Shown: positions 44,054-53,178 of the stretch, piece by piece
How the letters are laid out: each line of letters begins with the position of its first letter
Position numbering within the stretch: position 1 is the stretch's first letter
Assembly (NCBI GenBank): GCA_947501475.1
Contig: CANMWA010000016.1
Coordinates: 1-64,000 of the forward strand
Length of the DNA stretch: 64,000 nucleotides
Direction of reading: 5' to 3'
Source: an uncultured Aquimarina sp.
Lineage (GTDB): Bacteria; Bacteroidota; Bacteroidia; Flavobacteriales; Flavobacteriaceae
Program-made: the position numbers and the translations under genes
The notes under the pieces: model-generated
The model's input: only the letters and a program-made list of their open reading frames with translations
Told to the model about the DNA's origin: nothing
Database searches by the model: none

Positions 44054-44950
44054 ATGAACGCATATGTATTTCCTGGTCAAGGGGCTCAGTTTTCAGGAAT
44101 GGGTCTGGATCTATACGAAAATTCAAAAATCGCAAAAGAACTTTTTGACAAAGCCAATGATATTCTAGGTTTTGAGATTACTAAGATTATGTTTGAAGGG
44201 ACAGCAGATGAATTGAAAGAAACTAAAGTAACGCAACCAGCCATCTTTTTACATTCAGTGATCTTAAGTAAAGTGTTAGGTGATAGTTTTAAACCCGATA
44301 TGGTGGCAGGACACTCCTTGGGAGAATTTTCTGCATTGGTAGCTAATGGGACGCTTAATTTTGAAGATGCATTACGATTAGTTTCAAAAAGAGCATTGGC
44401 AATGCAAAAAGCTTGTGAGGTACAACCATCTACGATGGCAGCAGTATTAGGATTAGATGATGAAGTGGTAGAACAAGGTTGTCAAGAAATTAATGGGATT
44501 GTTGTTGCAGCTAATTACAATTGTCCTGGGCAATTAGTGATCTCTGGCGAGGTTGAAGCGATTAATAAAGCATGTGAATTAATGAAAGAAAAAGGAGCGC
44601 GTCGCGCATTGGTGTTACCAGTAGGAGGAGCATTTCATTCTCCGTTAATGGAACCTGCTCGCGAAGAATTAGCAGCAGCCATAGAAGCTACAACTTTTAA
44701 TACGCCCAACTGCCCAGTTTACCAGAATGTAACTACTACTGCGGTTACTGATCCCGAGGAAATTAAAAAGAACTTAATAGCTCAACTTACGGCACCTGTA
44801 AAATGGACACAAAGTGTTCAAAATATGATTAAAGATGGAGCCACATTGTTTACCGAAGTTGGTCCAGGAAAAGTGTTATCTGGATTGGTGAAAAAGATCG
44901 ATCGATCTGCAGAGACTGCCGTTGCTTCGATAGGAGAACAAAGTTTATAA
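44054..44950 (+). CDS. fabD: Malonyl-CoA:ACP transacylase
   Basis: 298 residues. It begins MNAYVFPGQGAQFSGMG; the nucleophile Ser88 lies in GHSLGEFSAL, the catalytic His195 in GGAFHSPLMEPA, and a Gln of the oxyanion hole in FPGQG. It loads malonate onto acyl carrier protein for fatty acid synthesis. It stands alone here, with no fabH or acpP beside it, and is followed by a terminator. Confidence 0.96.
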   Translation: MNAYVFPGQGAQFSGMGLDLYENSKIAKELFDKANDILGFEITKIMFEGTADELKETKVTQPAIFLHSVILSKVLGDSFKPDMVAGHSLGEFSALVANGTLNFEDALRLVSKRALAMQKACEVQPSTMAAVLGLDDEVVEQGCQEINGIVVAANYNCPGQLVISGEVEAINKACELMKEKGARRALVLPVGGAFHSPLMEPAREELAAAIEATTFNTPNCPVYQNVTTTAVTDPEEIKKNLIAQLTAPVKWTQSVQNMIKDGATLFTEVGPGKVLSGLVKKIDRSAETAVASIGEQSL

Positions 44951-44966
44951 TTTATTAATACGATTT

Positions 44967-44999
44967 AACCCCAAAAGTTTTTATAGCCTTTGGGGTTTT
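44967..44999 (+). terminator. Terminator of fabD
   Basis: AACCCCAAA / TTTGGGGTT, a 9-bp stem with a 13-nt loop, then T residues. The dehalogenase gene converges from the other side. Confidence 0.75.
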
Positions 45000-45012
45000 G
45001 TCTGTTAGAATG

Positions 45013-45903
45013 TCATTTTTTAATACGTAATTCATCTTTCATAAACTGATCAATATACAGTGCTATTTCTTCACCTTTTTCTTCCTGTAAAAAATGGCCA
45101 GCATTTTTGATTGTAATTTTTTGCTGTTCATTACTAGTAGGAATTAATCTATGAAAGAATTTATGAAGCCCGCCTAAGATTTTGTCTTTATCAGAGAACA
45201 TAATCAACGCTGGTTTATCCCATTTTGAAAGTACATCTCTTGCTTTTTGTATTGGCTTAACTGCTGGATCATTGCGATTGGCAGGAACCAATAAAGGAAA
45301 AGCAATAGCGCCGCCTTTATGTTTTTTATTCGGAAAGGGAGCATTATAGGCATCAATAACTTCTTTTGATAATTTGGTATATGACCCCCTTTGTACTATG
45401 CCACCTATCGGCAAAGAAGGATGATATTTGGCATACATTCGCCATATTTTAAAAGGGAATGACATTTTTTTCCCTATCGGAAGGAAAGTGTTTAAAATCA
45501 CTACTCTTTTAAACTTCTCTGGATATTTAGCTAAAAGGGACAAACCTAGCATACCGCCCCAATCTTGTACTATTAAAGTAATATCGCTAAGATCAAGTTT
45601 TTGAATTAGGTTTTCTAAAGATCTGAAATGGAGGTCAAAGCTGTAATTTTTCCACCCAACAATTTTATCAGATTTTCCGAATCCAATAAGGTCTGGGGCA
45701 ATAAATCGATAGTTTTTGAGTGTAGGGATAAATTTTCTATACAAATATGACCAGGTAGGTTCACCATGAAGGGCTAGAATGGTTTCTCCTTTTCCTTCAT
45801 CTATATAGTGCATATTAAGGTCTTCAAAATCAACGAAATTTTCTTGATACGGAAAATCTTTGATAGACTGAAAATATGTAAAGTCTGGCTTTAGGATTTG
45901 CAT
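45013..45903 (-). CDS. Haloalkane dehalogenase-like alpha/beta hydrolase (HLD-I type)
   Basis: 296 residues. It has the HLD-I motif LALHGEPTWSYLYRKFIP, the nucleophile Asp114 followed by halide-binding Trp115 in VQDWGG, acid Asp240 in SDKDKI, and catalytic His270 in NAGHFLQEEKGEE. The cap region (about 150-215) includes RGSYTKLSKEVIDAYNAPFP. The catalytic set matches dehalogenases, not epoxide hydrolases, since Trp directly follows the nucleophile. Activity on halogenated marine compounds is a family-based expectation. It is the last gene of a long collinear minus-strand run, 71 bp after its neighbour. Confidence 0.85.
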   Translation of the reverse strand: MQILKPDFTYFQSIKDFPYQENFVDFEDLNMHYIDEGKGETILALHGEPTWSYLYRKFIPTLKNYRFIAPDLIGFGKSDKIVGWKNYSFDLHFRSLENLIQKLDLSDITLIVQDWGGMLGLSLLAKYPEKFKRVVILNTFLPIGKKMSFPFKIWRMYAKYHPSLPIGGIVQRGSYTKLSKEVIDAYNAPFPNKKHKGGAIAFPLLVPANRNDPAVKPIQKARDVLSKWDKPALIMFSDKDKILGGLHKFFHRLIPTSNEQQKITIKNAGHFLQEEKGEEIALYIDQFMKDELRIKK

Positions 45904-45974
45904 AATAGTAGTGTTATAAATTCTTTATGTGGGTAATTAGTCGTAAAATTTATAGTTCCTAAAAAAGTGAACTT

Positions 45975-46487
45975 CTATTTACCATTACGATCTCTATTTT
46001 TTGCCTTAAATTGGGTCTTTAGGTATACCTGTTTCCATTTTCCATCAACATAACTTCCTATTTTAAAATTATAGGTGGCCTCATCAACATATTCCCACAT
46101 ATCGGTAACCAAAGATTCACCATATTGGTATTGATAGATTATATTTTTGCCATCAACCTTTACTATTCCTTCAGTTACTCCTCCAAAGACATCAAACTCC
46201 CAAAAATGTATGGTTTTGGTTATGGTATCATATTTTCGGATACCATGATTTCGTGAACCATATTGAGTTTGTTCTTTATTTGTAAACCCCTTGGATTTGG
46301 CAATAACTATGGTGCTATCTAAATCAAATGTGAAGATAATTTCTTGTTTAAATTTGTTACCATCTCCCCAATTACCTTCAGCTTGCCAGACTTTATCGGT
46401 TAGGTTTTTGAATATAGAAAGATTTGATTGCTGGGTATAGCTTATTGTTGTAGTTAAGAAGAGTAATCCTAATGTTATGATTTTCAT
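45975..46487 (-). CDS. Small secreted beta-rich protein, 170 aa
   Basis: It has a signal peptide (MKIITLGLLFLTTTISYTQ). The mature part is beta-rich with DKVWQAEGNWGDGNKFKQEI, TKTIHFWEFDVFGGVTEGIV and YVDGKWKQVYLKTQFKA, consistent with a small lipocalin-like/DUF1579-like barrel that measures or binds something. No catalytic motif is seen. It follows the TfoX-like gene by 6 bp and is probably co-transcribed with it. Function unknown. Confidence 0.7.
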   Translation of the reverse strand: MKIITLGLLFLTTTISYTQQSNLSIFKNLTDKVWQAEGNWGDGNKFKQEIIFTFDLDSTIVIAKSKGFTNKEQTQYGSRNHGIRKYDTITKTIHFWEFDVFGGVTEGIVKVDGKNIIYQYQYGESLVTDMWEYVDEATYNFKIGSYVDGKWKQVYLKTQFKAKNRDRNGK

Positions 46488-46493
46488 TTTCTA

Positions 46494-46829
46494 TTACTTT
46501 TTAGTTGATTTAGAAGGTAGTGATTTTGCATACTCATAACTGTCATTAAGATAGGAGGAGAGCAACTCTTTATCGCTCAACATTTTCTCAGGTATTAAAA
46601 CATATCCTTTCATGACTGCACCATAAGATTTGAATATAGTAGTTTGGTGTTCTTTCATGAACTTTTCTCCTTGTTCTTTTGAAAGCCTGATACCAATCTC
46701 ACCAGCTTTATTAAGTTGCGAAAACATATGACCATTAACCGAGGTATATGGCATCGTCTTTCCTTTTCTTTTAAAATTAGAATTTGTAGCGATCAAAGCA
46801 TCATATATTTTTAGTTTTTCTTCCCACAT
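46494..46829 (-). CDS. TfoX/Sxy N-terminal domain-like protein
   Basis: 111 residues: NFKRKGKTMPYTSVNGHMFS, LSKEQGEKFMKEHQTT, SYGAVMKGYVLIPEKML and SSYLNDSYEYAKSLPSKSTK. This matches the stand-alone TfoX-N-like family, in which the N-terminal domain alone is widespread and its role is unclear; competence regulation should not be assumed. It is upstream of and close to (6 bp) the small secreted protein gene. Confidence 0.75.
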   Translation of the reverse strand: MWEEKLKIYDALIATNSNFKRKGKTMPYTSVNGHMFSQLNKAGEIGIRLSKEQGEKFMKEHQTTIFKSYGAVMKGYVLIPEKMLSDKELLSSYLNDSYEYAKSLPSKSTKK

Positions 46830-46919
46830 AACTATTGCTTTTGATTAATAACTTTTCTTTTAGCTACTGTAATGCATGCGATAAGTGTTCTGTTATTACT
46901 GTGTATAGATTTTGCTATT

Positions 46920-47945
46920 TTAAATGTTTGCTTGCTTAGCTTTTTCTATTTGATTTTTAAAATCTTCTTTTTGATCAACGTATAATGCTAAAACTGTATA
47001 CTTACGTTTGATCCCAAAAATCCATTTCAATGTATTTTCTTTTTTTAATGTAATAATTACATTATGACTCTCTAATTCTCCTAATGGCGACAAAGGCCTT
47101 TTGTGCTTATTAAATGTTATTTGTGCAGTAGAAAGTTCTACGCTGTCAATATTTTGAAGGTCAATACAAGTTTCGTTCATAATACCATAGTGTAAAATTA
47201 ATGTATTACCTTGAATCGATATTGGCCTTTTAATAATTGATTTTATGAGTCCAAAAACCTGAAAAGAATTATACGTAGTTATAGCGGTAAGAATCCATGC
47301 CGTTCTAGGATCACCATTTTTTACCAGATGGATGTGTAAAGAAACACTCTCGACAGTCATTAAAAAAATCAATGTGCCAAATAGAGCAATAGATCCACTA
47401 TTTTTATGATAGGTAAATTCATTTTCCTTGATTATTTTTCTTTTCCAATCTATAAGGCCGTAATATATAAGTGCTATTTCGCTAGCTAATGGCGCTACCA
47501 TTATAGGTGGTAGTATCTCGCTACATATTTTCTTTAGCGAGGTATAAAAATCTGGAGTTAGTATATTTTGTTGCTTATATTTTTTGAGTGTTTTCCTGAA
47601 TTTATAGATTACATATGATATGATAGATATTTCGATAACAGGAAGTACCCATGCTTTGATTAGGTCTAGGTAATATTGATTTTCTTGAGATAAGATGCTA
47701 GAAGCAATCATGATCCCAAGAATAGAGACCAGTAGGACAGTATACTTTGGAATAGTAGTTTTTCTAATAATCAGAAAATATGCCATGGGTATAATCAATA
47801 ATAAATCTAGTGTTATAGGTAGAGATAATATATCGGGATTATTCTGAAAAGCTTGAGAATTGACTAATGATACAAGAGCTAATATCATTACTAAAGGAAT
47901 GCCTAATAGCAATAGTCTCTTATCTGTATATATAGCTTTGTTCAT
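46920..47945 (-). CDS. Hypothetical polytopic membrane protein, 341 aa
   Basis: I do not recognise it. About six to seven hydrophobic helices lie in residues 10-225 (for example LLLGIPLVMILALVSLVN, LPITLDLLLIIPMAYFLII). A cytosolic C-terminal part (about 235-341) resembles a PH-like beta fold (ISIQGNTLILHYGIMN; IDLQNIDSVELSTAQITF; VIITLKKENTLKWIFGIKRK). The combination recalls bacterial bPH2-like membrane proteins. It lies 23 bp downstream of nudK in the same direction. Function unknown. Confidence 0.65.
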   Translation of the reverse strand: MNKAIYTDKRLLLLGIPLVMILALVSLVNSQAFQNNPDILSLPITLDLLLIIPMAYFLIIRKTTIPKYTVLLVSILGIMIASSILSQENQYYLDLIKAWVLPVIEISIISYVIYKFRKTLKKYKQQNILTPDFYTSLKKICSEILPPIMVAPLASEIALIYYGLIDWKRKIIKENEFTYHKNSGSIALFGTLIFLMTVESVSLHIHLVKNGDPRTAWILTAITTYNSFQVFGLIKSIIKRPISIQGNTLILHYGIMNETCIDLQNIDSVELSTAQITFNKHKRPLSPLGELESHNVIITLKKENTLKWIFGIKRKYTVLALYVDQKEDFKNQIEKAKQANI

Positions 47946-47968
47946 AGTCTAGTTATCGTTATATCATT

Positions 47969-48550
47969 TTACATCAAATCATGAATTTTTGCATATTGCA
48001 ATAACATAATGGTTTTAGCATCTTTTATTTCTCCAGAGTACATCATCTTTATGGCTTTGTCAAAATCTAATTCGAGTACTTCAATATTTTCTTGCTCTTC
48101 AGCAATTCCACCACCGTCACTTATTTTCATTTCGTTGTTGTATTCGGCAATAAAGAAATATAGAATTTCGGTTACTGATCCGGGGGACATATAGGTTTCA
48201 AAAATTTTTTTCACTTTGCTGATTTCATAGCCTGTTTCTTCTTTGATTTCTTTACGTATACAGTCTTCGGGATTATCTTGATCTAATAATCCGGCACAGG
48301 CTTCAATCATCATACCAGTATCATTTCCATTAATGTAGGTTGGTAGCCTAAATTGTTGAGTGAGAATAACTTTTTTTGAAGCAGTATTGTATAGCAGGAT
48401 CACAGCTCCGTTACCTCGGTCATAGGCTTCTCTAGTATGTGTTTCCCATATACCATTTTTATTAAGATACTCATAAGTCACCTTTCGTAGTGTATACCAA
48501 TTGTCTGATAATACTTCTTTTTTGGTGATTTTTATTGAGTTGTTTTTCAT
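47969..48550 (-). CDS. nudK: GDP-mannose pyrophosphatase NudK-like Nudix hydrolase
   Basis: 193 residues, close to E. coli NudK (191). The Nudix box lies in AGLLDQDNPEDCIRKEIKEE, then TGY; the A-GLLD-x-D start and the following FETYMSPGSVTEILYFFIAE are specific to NudK. It hydrolyses GDP-mannose or related nucleotide sugars in the cytosol. The N-terminal LSDNWYTLRKVTYEYLNKNG also matches. It overlaps the HIT gene by 4 bp (ATGA), so the two are coupled. Confidence 0.9.
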   Translation of the reverse strand: MKNNSIKITKKEVLSDNWYTLRKVTYEYLNKNGIWETHTREAYDRGNGAVILLYNTASKKVILTQQFRLPTYINGNDTGMMIEACAGLLDQDNPEDCIRKEIKEETGYEISKVKKIFETYMSPGSVTEILYFFIAEYNNEMKISDGGGIAEEQENIEVLELDFDKAIKMMYSGEIKDAKTIMLLQYAKIHDLM

Positions 48551-49005
48551 TGTTTACTTTCTTGTGATAGCATTGGTCCTAATTTTTGACCACCTAGTAA
48601 ATGCATATGCAAATGAAAAACAGATTGACCAGCATCTTCATTGATATTCATAGAAAGACGATATCCAGTTTCTGATATTCCTTTTTCTTTTGCTAGTTTT
48701 TTAGCAACCAAAAACAGTTTTCCGAGGACTAAAGCATCTTCGTCTGTGATGTCATTAATGGTTGCAATTTCTTTTTTTGGTACAATTAATAAATGAACAG
48801 GAGCTTGTGATCTCAAAGGCACAAATGCTATGATGTCATCATCTTCATAGACAATTGTTGCGGGTGATTCTCTTTTAATTATTTTAGTAAAAACAGAACC
48901 TTTTTTTATTTTTTCAGCTTTTTGTTCTTGGTATTCTTTGCTTTGACTCCACCCAATAGAGGTAAACAATAGCATAATAAAACTAAAAATTAGCGTCTTT
49001 GTCAT
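48547..49005 (-). CDS. HIT-family protein with an N-terminal signal peptide
   Basis: 152 residues. A clear signal peptide (MTKTLIFSFIMLLFTSIGWS, then Q) precedes a full HIT domain: FTKIIKRESPATIVYEDDDI, IAFVPLRSQAPVHLLIVPKK, GYRLSMNINEDAGQSVFHLH and the triad motif HLHMHLLGG with the catalytic middle His. HIT/HINT proteins are normally cytosolic nucleotide hydrolases, so an exported one is unusual. Overlap with nudK (4 bp) implies joint expression. A missassigned start is unlikely, since the HIT core begins only after residue 30 and no other Met fits. Confidence 0.88.
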   Translation of the reverse strand: MTKTLIFSFIMLLFTSIGWSQSKEYQEQKAEKIKKGSVFTKIIKRESPATIVYEDDDIIAFVPLRSQAPVHLLIVPKKEIATINDITDEDALVLGKLFLVAKKLAKEKGISETGYRLSMNINEDAGQSVFHLHMHLLGGQKLGPMLSQESKQ

Positions 49006-49018
49006 TGTTTAGATATAT

Positions 49019-50497
49019 TTAATCTTCCTTTTTAGATTGAAGTTCTTTTAGTGTTTTAATTCCATTAGTATTATTAGGATCTATCTCTACCGACTTTTTA
49101 TAATTCTTGATGGCAAGTTCTTTATTTCCATCTTCCAAATAAGCCTCTCCCAAACTATCATAAACATTTCCTGATTCTGGAAATGATGCAACATTAAGTT
49201 TGAATACTTCAATAGCTTCTTTCACTTTATCAACTCTCATAAGTTGATACCCCACCATATTCATTTCTCTTTCATCAAGTGCATAAGTTTCTGAAGCCTT
49301 AATTTTTTCAAATTCCTCAAGTCCAGAGATTATGCCTTTATCCGTAATAGTACCTAATAATGAAAAAGCTACAGACTTTTTTGGAGTATCATAGGATGCG
49401 CCATAAAGAATATTACGTATAGATTTGCTCATTTTTCCAAGATCGGTACGACCGGTATTATTAAATAATACAATTAAGTGTTTGTCTGAAGGGATTCGAG
49501 AGATAATAGTGTTAAATCCATTGATGCCACCACCATGACCTATTACTTGAATACTATCGTTAGACTTTCCAAGGGGTTGATAGCTAATACCCCATCCGTA
49601 ACCATAACCTGATTTTCCCGAAGCGTCGGGAGTAAAAATTAAATCTTTGAATTTTTTACTAATCAATTGATCTGTATATAATGCCTGATCCCAGAGATAT
49701 AAATCTTCTACTGTAGAATACATCGCCCCGGCTGCATAAGGTATAGACATATTGAGATATGCAGAATTGGTATAAGACGTTCCAAATTTACTATATCCAG
49801 TGGCTCTATTTTTAAGGATTGTGCTATGATGATCATACCCTGTATTATTCATTTTTAGCGGAGTGAAAATGTTTTTTTGTAACATTTGTTCATACGTTTT
49901 TCCTGAAACCTTTTCTATAATCACACCTAATAAAAAATACCCCGAATTACTATAAGCAAATTTTTCACCAGGAGTAAACTGAAGTGTAGAATCTTTAAAT
50001 ACTTCTACAAACTCATCTGGCGTATATGGATTACGCATATGATCATTAAAGAAATTAGGGAAAGAAGTGTAATTTGGAATACCAGCAGTATGAGTTAGTA
50101 AATGATGTATGGTAATTTTTTCTCCAGTTGATTTGGGATAATCTTTTAAATATGTAGTAATGGGTACATCTAATTTTAATTTTCCCTCTTCTACTAATTG
50201 CATAATTAACATGCTAGTAAATTGTTTGGTGATCGATCCTAGCCTATGTTTGGTGTCTGGTTGATTTGGGATATCCCATTCCATATTGGCTAATCCATGT
50301 CCTTTTTTATAAATTACTTTTCCCTTTTCAGCAACAAGAACAGAGCCGTTAAACTGCCCATACTCATGGTGTAATTTCATTAGTTTGTCTATTTGCTCTG
50401 CTTTGGTTTGCGCAATAACAAAAGATGGAAGGATTAATAGAATAAAGAGACCTATAAAGAATGCTTTTTTTAAAAAATGTTTTGATTTCAGTTTCAT
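49019..50497 (-). CDS. Secreted class C beta-lactamase-like serine hydrolase with TPR tail
   Basis: 492 residues. Signal peptide about 1-29 (FLILLPSFVIAQ-like end). The serine hydrolase domain covers about 35-350: SxxK as S88-I-T-K91 in RLGSITKQFTS, YxN in FAYSNSGYFLLG, and HxG-like GHGGGINGFN near 325. The C-terminal 80 residues hold TPR-like repeats (SGNVYDSLGEAYLEDGNKEL, AIKNYKKSVEIDPNN). Members are esterases or D-Ala-D-Ala peptidases; a true resistance role is not implied. It is 13 bp before the HIT gene and 49 bp after the amidohydrolase gene, within one collinear run. Confidence 0.9.
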   Translation of the reverse strand: MKLKSKHFLKKAFFIGLFILLILPSFVIAQTKAEQIDKLMKLHHEYGQFNGSVLVAEKGKVIYKKGHGLANMEWDIPNQPDTKHRLGSITKQFTSMLIMQLVEEGKLKLDVPITTYLKDYPKSTGEKITIHHLLTHTAGIPNYTSFPNFFNDHMRNPYTPDEFVEVFKDSTLQFTPGEKFAYSNSGYFLLGVIIEKVSGKTYEQMLQKNIFTPLKMNNTGYDHHSTILKNRATGYSKFGTSYTNSAYLNMSIPYAAGAMYSTVEDLYLWDQALYTDQLISKKFKDLIFTPDASGKSGYGYGWGISYQPLGKSNDSIQVIGHGGGINGFNTIISRIPSDKHLIVLFNNTGRTDLGKMSKSIRNILYGASYDTPKKSVAFSLLGTITDKGIISGLEEFEKIKASETYALDEREMNMVGYQLMRVDKVKEAIEVFKLNVASFPESGNVYDSLGEAYLEDGNKELAIKNYKKSVEIDPNNTNGIKTLKELQSKKED

Positions 50498-50546
50498 GAT
50501 TGTGTATGTTTTTTTGATTGAATGATTGTGGTTTTATGTAAAGCAT

Positions 50547-51824
50547 TTATTTTTTATACACTTTCCCTTCCTTCATTACAAATACTACATTTTCCATGGT
50601 ATCTATTTTTTTGGTAGGATCATCATTTAAGGCTATAATATCTGCTATAAAACCTGGGGTAATTTGCCCCAATTGATCCTGCATATTCAGGATTTTTGCG
50701 TTGGTGATAGTAGCGCTTTGTAGTGTTGCCATGGCTGGCATACCAGCTTCGACCATATAGCCAAATTCTTTTCCATTTTGCCCATGTTTAAACACCCCTG
50801 CATCTGTACCAAAGGCAATACCAACACCACGATCGTAAGCTTTTTTAAAGGTGTTTTGAATTTTTGGACCAATCTCTAATGCTTTAGGAACAATAATAGC
50901 AGGATAGTAACCTTCTATCGCTGCTTTTTGGGTGACTTCTTTTCCCGCTGTAATAGTAGGTACTAAATACGCATTATGTTGTTTCATGAGATCCATTGTC
51001 TTTTCGCTCATTAATGTGCCATGTTCGATGGTTTTTACACCTCCAAGAATTGCACGTTGCATACCTTCATCACCATGTGCATGTGCAGCCACATGAAATC
51101 CATAATCTTTGGCGGTCTCACATATCGCTTTAATTTCTTCGACAGTAAATTGTGGGTTCGAACTACTTTTAGCTACACTTAATACCCCTCCGGTTGCTGT
51201 TATTTTAATAAGGTCGGCTCCGTTTTTATAACGTTGTCGCACTGCTTTTTTTGCATCTTCTATACTATTTACTACACCGTCTTTTGGCCCTGGGTCACCA
51301 ATTAATGATCTTTTGCTTCCATTAGTAGGATCTGCATGCCCACCAGTAGTAGCTAATGATTTACCAGCAGTAAAAACTCTAGGACCTTTAATTTTTCCTC
51401 GTGCAATAGCTTTTTTTAGTGAAATATTGACCCCACTACCTCCTAAATCTCTTACAGTAGTAAACCCAGCCATTAATGTTTTTTTGGCAAACCCCACAGC
51501 GTTAAAAGCTAGATCAGCTTCACTATCTGTATATTTTTGCAAGTATGCTTTAGGGTTGGTTTCGCCTTCGAGATGTACATGCATATCGATTAATCCAGGC
51601 ATCACAGTTTTGTTTTTAAGATCTATAGTAGTATCATCTTTTTTGCCAGAGATATAACCATCTTGAATTTTTGTGATTTTTTCTCCAGAAACGACTATGG
51701 TTTTTTCGGTAAGGACTTTACCCGATTTAGTGTCGATTAATTTTCCGCAGTGTAGATAAATATCTTGTGCTTGTGAAGAAAATGAACAGGCAAATACTAG
51801 AATAATGGTGAGTAATTTTTGCAT
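50547..51824 (-). CDS. Exported metal-dependent amidohydrolase
   Basis: 425 residues. The signal peptide ends near residue 20 (FACSFSSQAQ). The amidohydrolase core has the metal ligands His82 and His84 in PGLIDMHVHLEGE, then KITATGGVLS (carbamylated Lys candidate), AAHAHGDEGM, IEHGTLM and FGTDAGVFKHG, all typical of the imidazolonepropionase-like/Xaa-Pro-dipeptidase-like exported subgroup. It probably cleaves dipeptides or amide-linked compounds in the periplasm. It is 24 bp downstream of the DegT gene and probably co-transcribed with it. Confidence 0.9.
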   Translation of the reverse strand: MQKLLTIILVFACSFSSQAQDIYLHCGKLIDTKSGKVLTEKTIVVSGEKITKIQDGYISGKKDDTTIDLKNKTVMPGLIDMHVHLEGETNPKAYLQKYTDSEADLAFNAVGFAKKTLMAGFTTVRDLGGSGVNISLKKAIARGKIKGPRVFTAGKSLATTGGHADPTNGSKRSLIGDPGPKDGVVNSIEDAKKAVRQRYKNGADLIKITATGGVLSVAKSSSNPQFTVEEIKAICETAKDYGFHVAAHAHGDEGMQRAILGGVKTIEHGTLMSEKTMDLMKQHNAYLVPTITAGKEVTQKAAIEGYYPAIIVPKALEIGPKIQNTFKKAYDRGVGIAFGTDAGVFKHGQNGKEFGYMVEAGMPAMATLQSATITNAKILNMQDQLGQITPGFIADIIALNDDPTKKIDTMENVVFVMKEGKVYKK

Positions 51825-51848
51825 TATGTGAAGAGTGTATGTTAGAAA

Positions 51849-53018
51849 TTAAGAATTTACAAATTCGATAACTGTTTTAGTAATAAAAGCAATTTGCTCA
51901 TCATCTAATTCGGTATGCATAGGTAATGAGATTACTTCTTTTATCAATTGATTAGTAACTGGAAAATCTGCCTCATTATAACGATCATCTCGATAGGCTT
52001 TTTGGCTATGTAGAGGTATTGGATAATAGACTCCGCATGGGATCCCATTGTCATTAAGATGTTGCGCTAAGTCATCTCTTTTTCCATTTGTAATTCTTAG
52101 TGTATATTGATGAAACACATGACAATTACAGGTATCACAAATTGTATTATGATTGGTGCCACAACCATTACCTTCTACTTTTGGAGTTATAATGTTCGGG
52201 ATATTATTAAAAGCGTTGTTATATTTTCTGGCTGCTGATCTTCGGGCATTGTTGTAATTATCCAGATTAGGAAGCTTAGCCCTCAATACTGCTGCTTGTA
52301 TAGCATCCAAACGAGAATTTACACCCACTACATCATGGTGGTACCTTTTATACATTCCATGGTTTACAACTCCACGAATGGTATGTGCTAGGTCATCATC
52401 ATTAGTAAAAATAGCACCACCATCACCATAGCATCCCAGATTTTTTGATGGAAAAAATGAAGTAGAGGCTACATGACCAATCGTTCCGGTTTTTACAATC
52501 GTTCCGTCATTAAATTTATAATTAGCACCTATGCCTTGTGCATTATCCTCTATTACATACAAGTTATGTTCTTTTGCAATAGCCATAATTGCGTCCATAT
52601 TTGCACTTTGACCAAATAAATGAACGGGTACGATTGCTTTGGTTTTTGGTGTAATTGCTTTTTTGATGGCCTCAGGATCAATATTAAAAGAATCGGGATC
52701 TACATCAACCAATACGGGAGTAAGCCTTAGTAATGCAATAACTTCTACAGTTGCAGCAAAAGTAAAATCGGCAGTAATAATTTCATCACCAGGCTCTAGT
52801 CCTAGTCCCATCATAGTAATTTGCAAAGCATCGGTACCATTGGCACATGGGATAACGTGTTTTACATTTAGGTATTCTTCTAGTTCTTTTTGAAAACTGT
52901 GGACTTCTGGTCCGTTAATAAATGCTGTAGAATGTATAACTTCAAGTACAGATGTGTCTACTTGTTCTTTGATTTGTTCATATTGACCCTTTAGATCAAC
53001 CATTTGTATTTTCTTCAT
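51849..53018 (-). CDS. DegT/DnrJ/EryC1/StrS sugar aminotransferase
   Basis: Start at the ATG at 53018 (MKKIQMVDLKGQYEQIKEQV), the family start; an earlier in-frame codon adds 11 unlikely residues. 389 residues. The PLP Lys is in STSFFPSKNLGCYGDGGA. It has the VHLFGQSANMDAI and IEDNAQGIGA blocks of sugar aminotransferases used in surface-polysaccharide synthesis. An unusual Cys-rich insert precedes HQYTLRI: Cys286, Cys294, Cys297, Cys299 and His300. It is first in a long minus-strand run; no other sugar-nucleotide gene is adjacent. Confidence 0.92.
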   Translation of the reverse strand: MKKIQMVDLKGQYEQIKEQVDTSVLEVIHSTAFINGPEVHSFQKELEEYLNVKHVIPCANGTDALQITMMGLGLEPGDEIITADFTFAATVEVIALLRLTPVLVDVDPDSFNIDPEAIKKAITPKTKAIVPVHLFGQSANMDAIMAIAKEHNLYVIEDNAQGIGANYKFNDGTIVKTGTIGHVASTSFFPSKNLGCYGDGGAIFTNDDDLAHTIRGVVNHGMYKRYHHDVVGVNSRLDAIQAAVLRAKLPNLDNYNNARRSAARKYNNAFNNIPNIITPKVEGNGCGTNHNTICDTCNCHVFHQYTLRITNGKRDDLAQHLNDNGIPCGVYYPIPLHSQKAYRDDRYNEADFPVTNQLIKEVISLPMHTELDDEQIAFITKTVIEFVNS

Positions 53019-53116
53019 GAATGCGTGTATTGTAACCTCACGAAAGTACAAAATATTGATACTATTGCCAATGTTAAATAAAGTTTAGATAAATATTTAT
53101 GATATCATATAATAAA

Positions 53117-53156
53117 GCAAAGTATCTAATGCAGAACGCTATTTTAGATACTTTGC
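53117..53156. terminator. 13-bp inverted repeat downstream of the T9SS hydrolase gene
   Basis: GCAAAGTATCTAA / TTAGATACTTTGC with a 14-nt loop. It lies 23 bp after the stop of the T9SS gene (minus strand) and about 100 bp before the DegT gene. No strong T run follows, so a terminator or an RNA processing signal is possible. Confidence 0.5.
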
Positions 53157-53178
53157 CTAAGGGGGGAACTTACTTACC

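Noticed and set aside
49019..50497. Antibiotic-resistance beta-lactamase
   Set aside because: The class C-like fold with a TPR tail fits the broad serine hydrolase/esterase group; resistance-type features are not visible.
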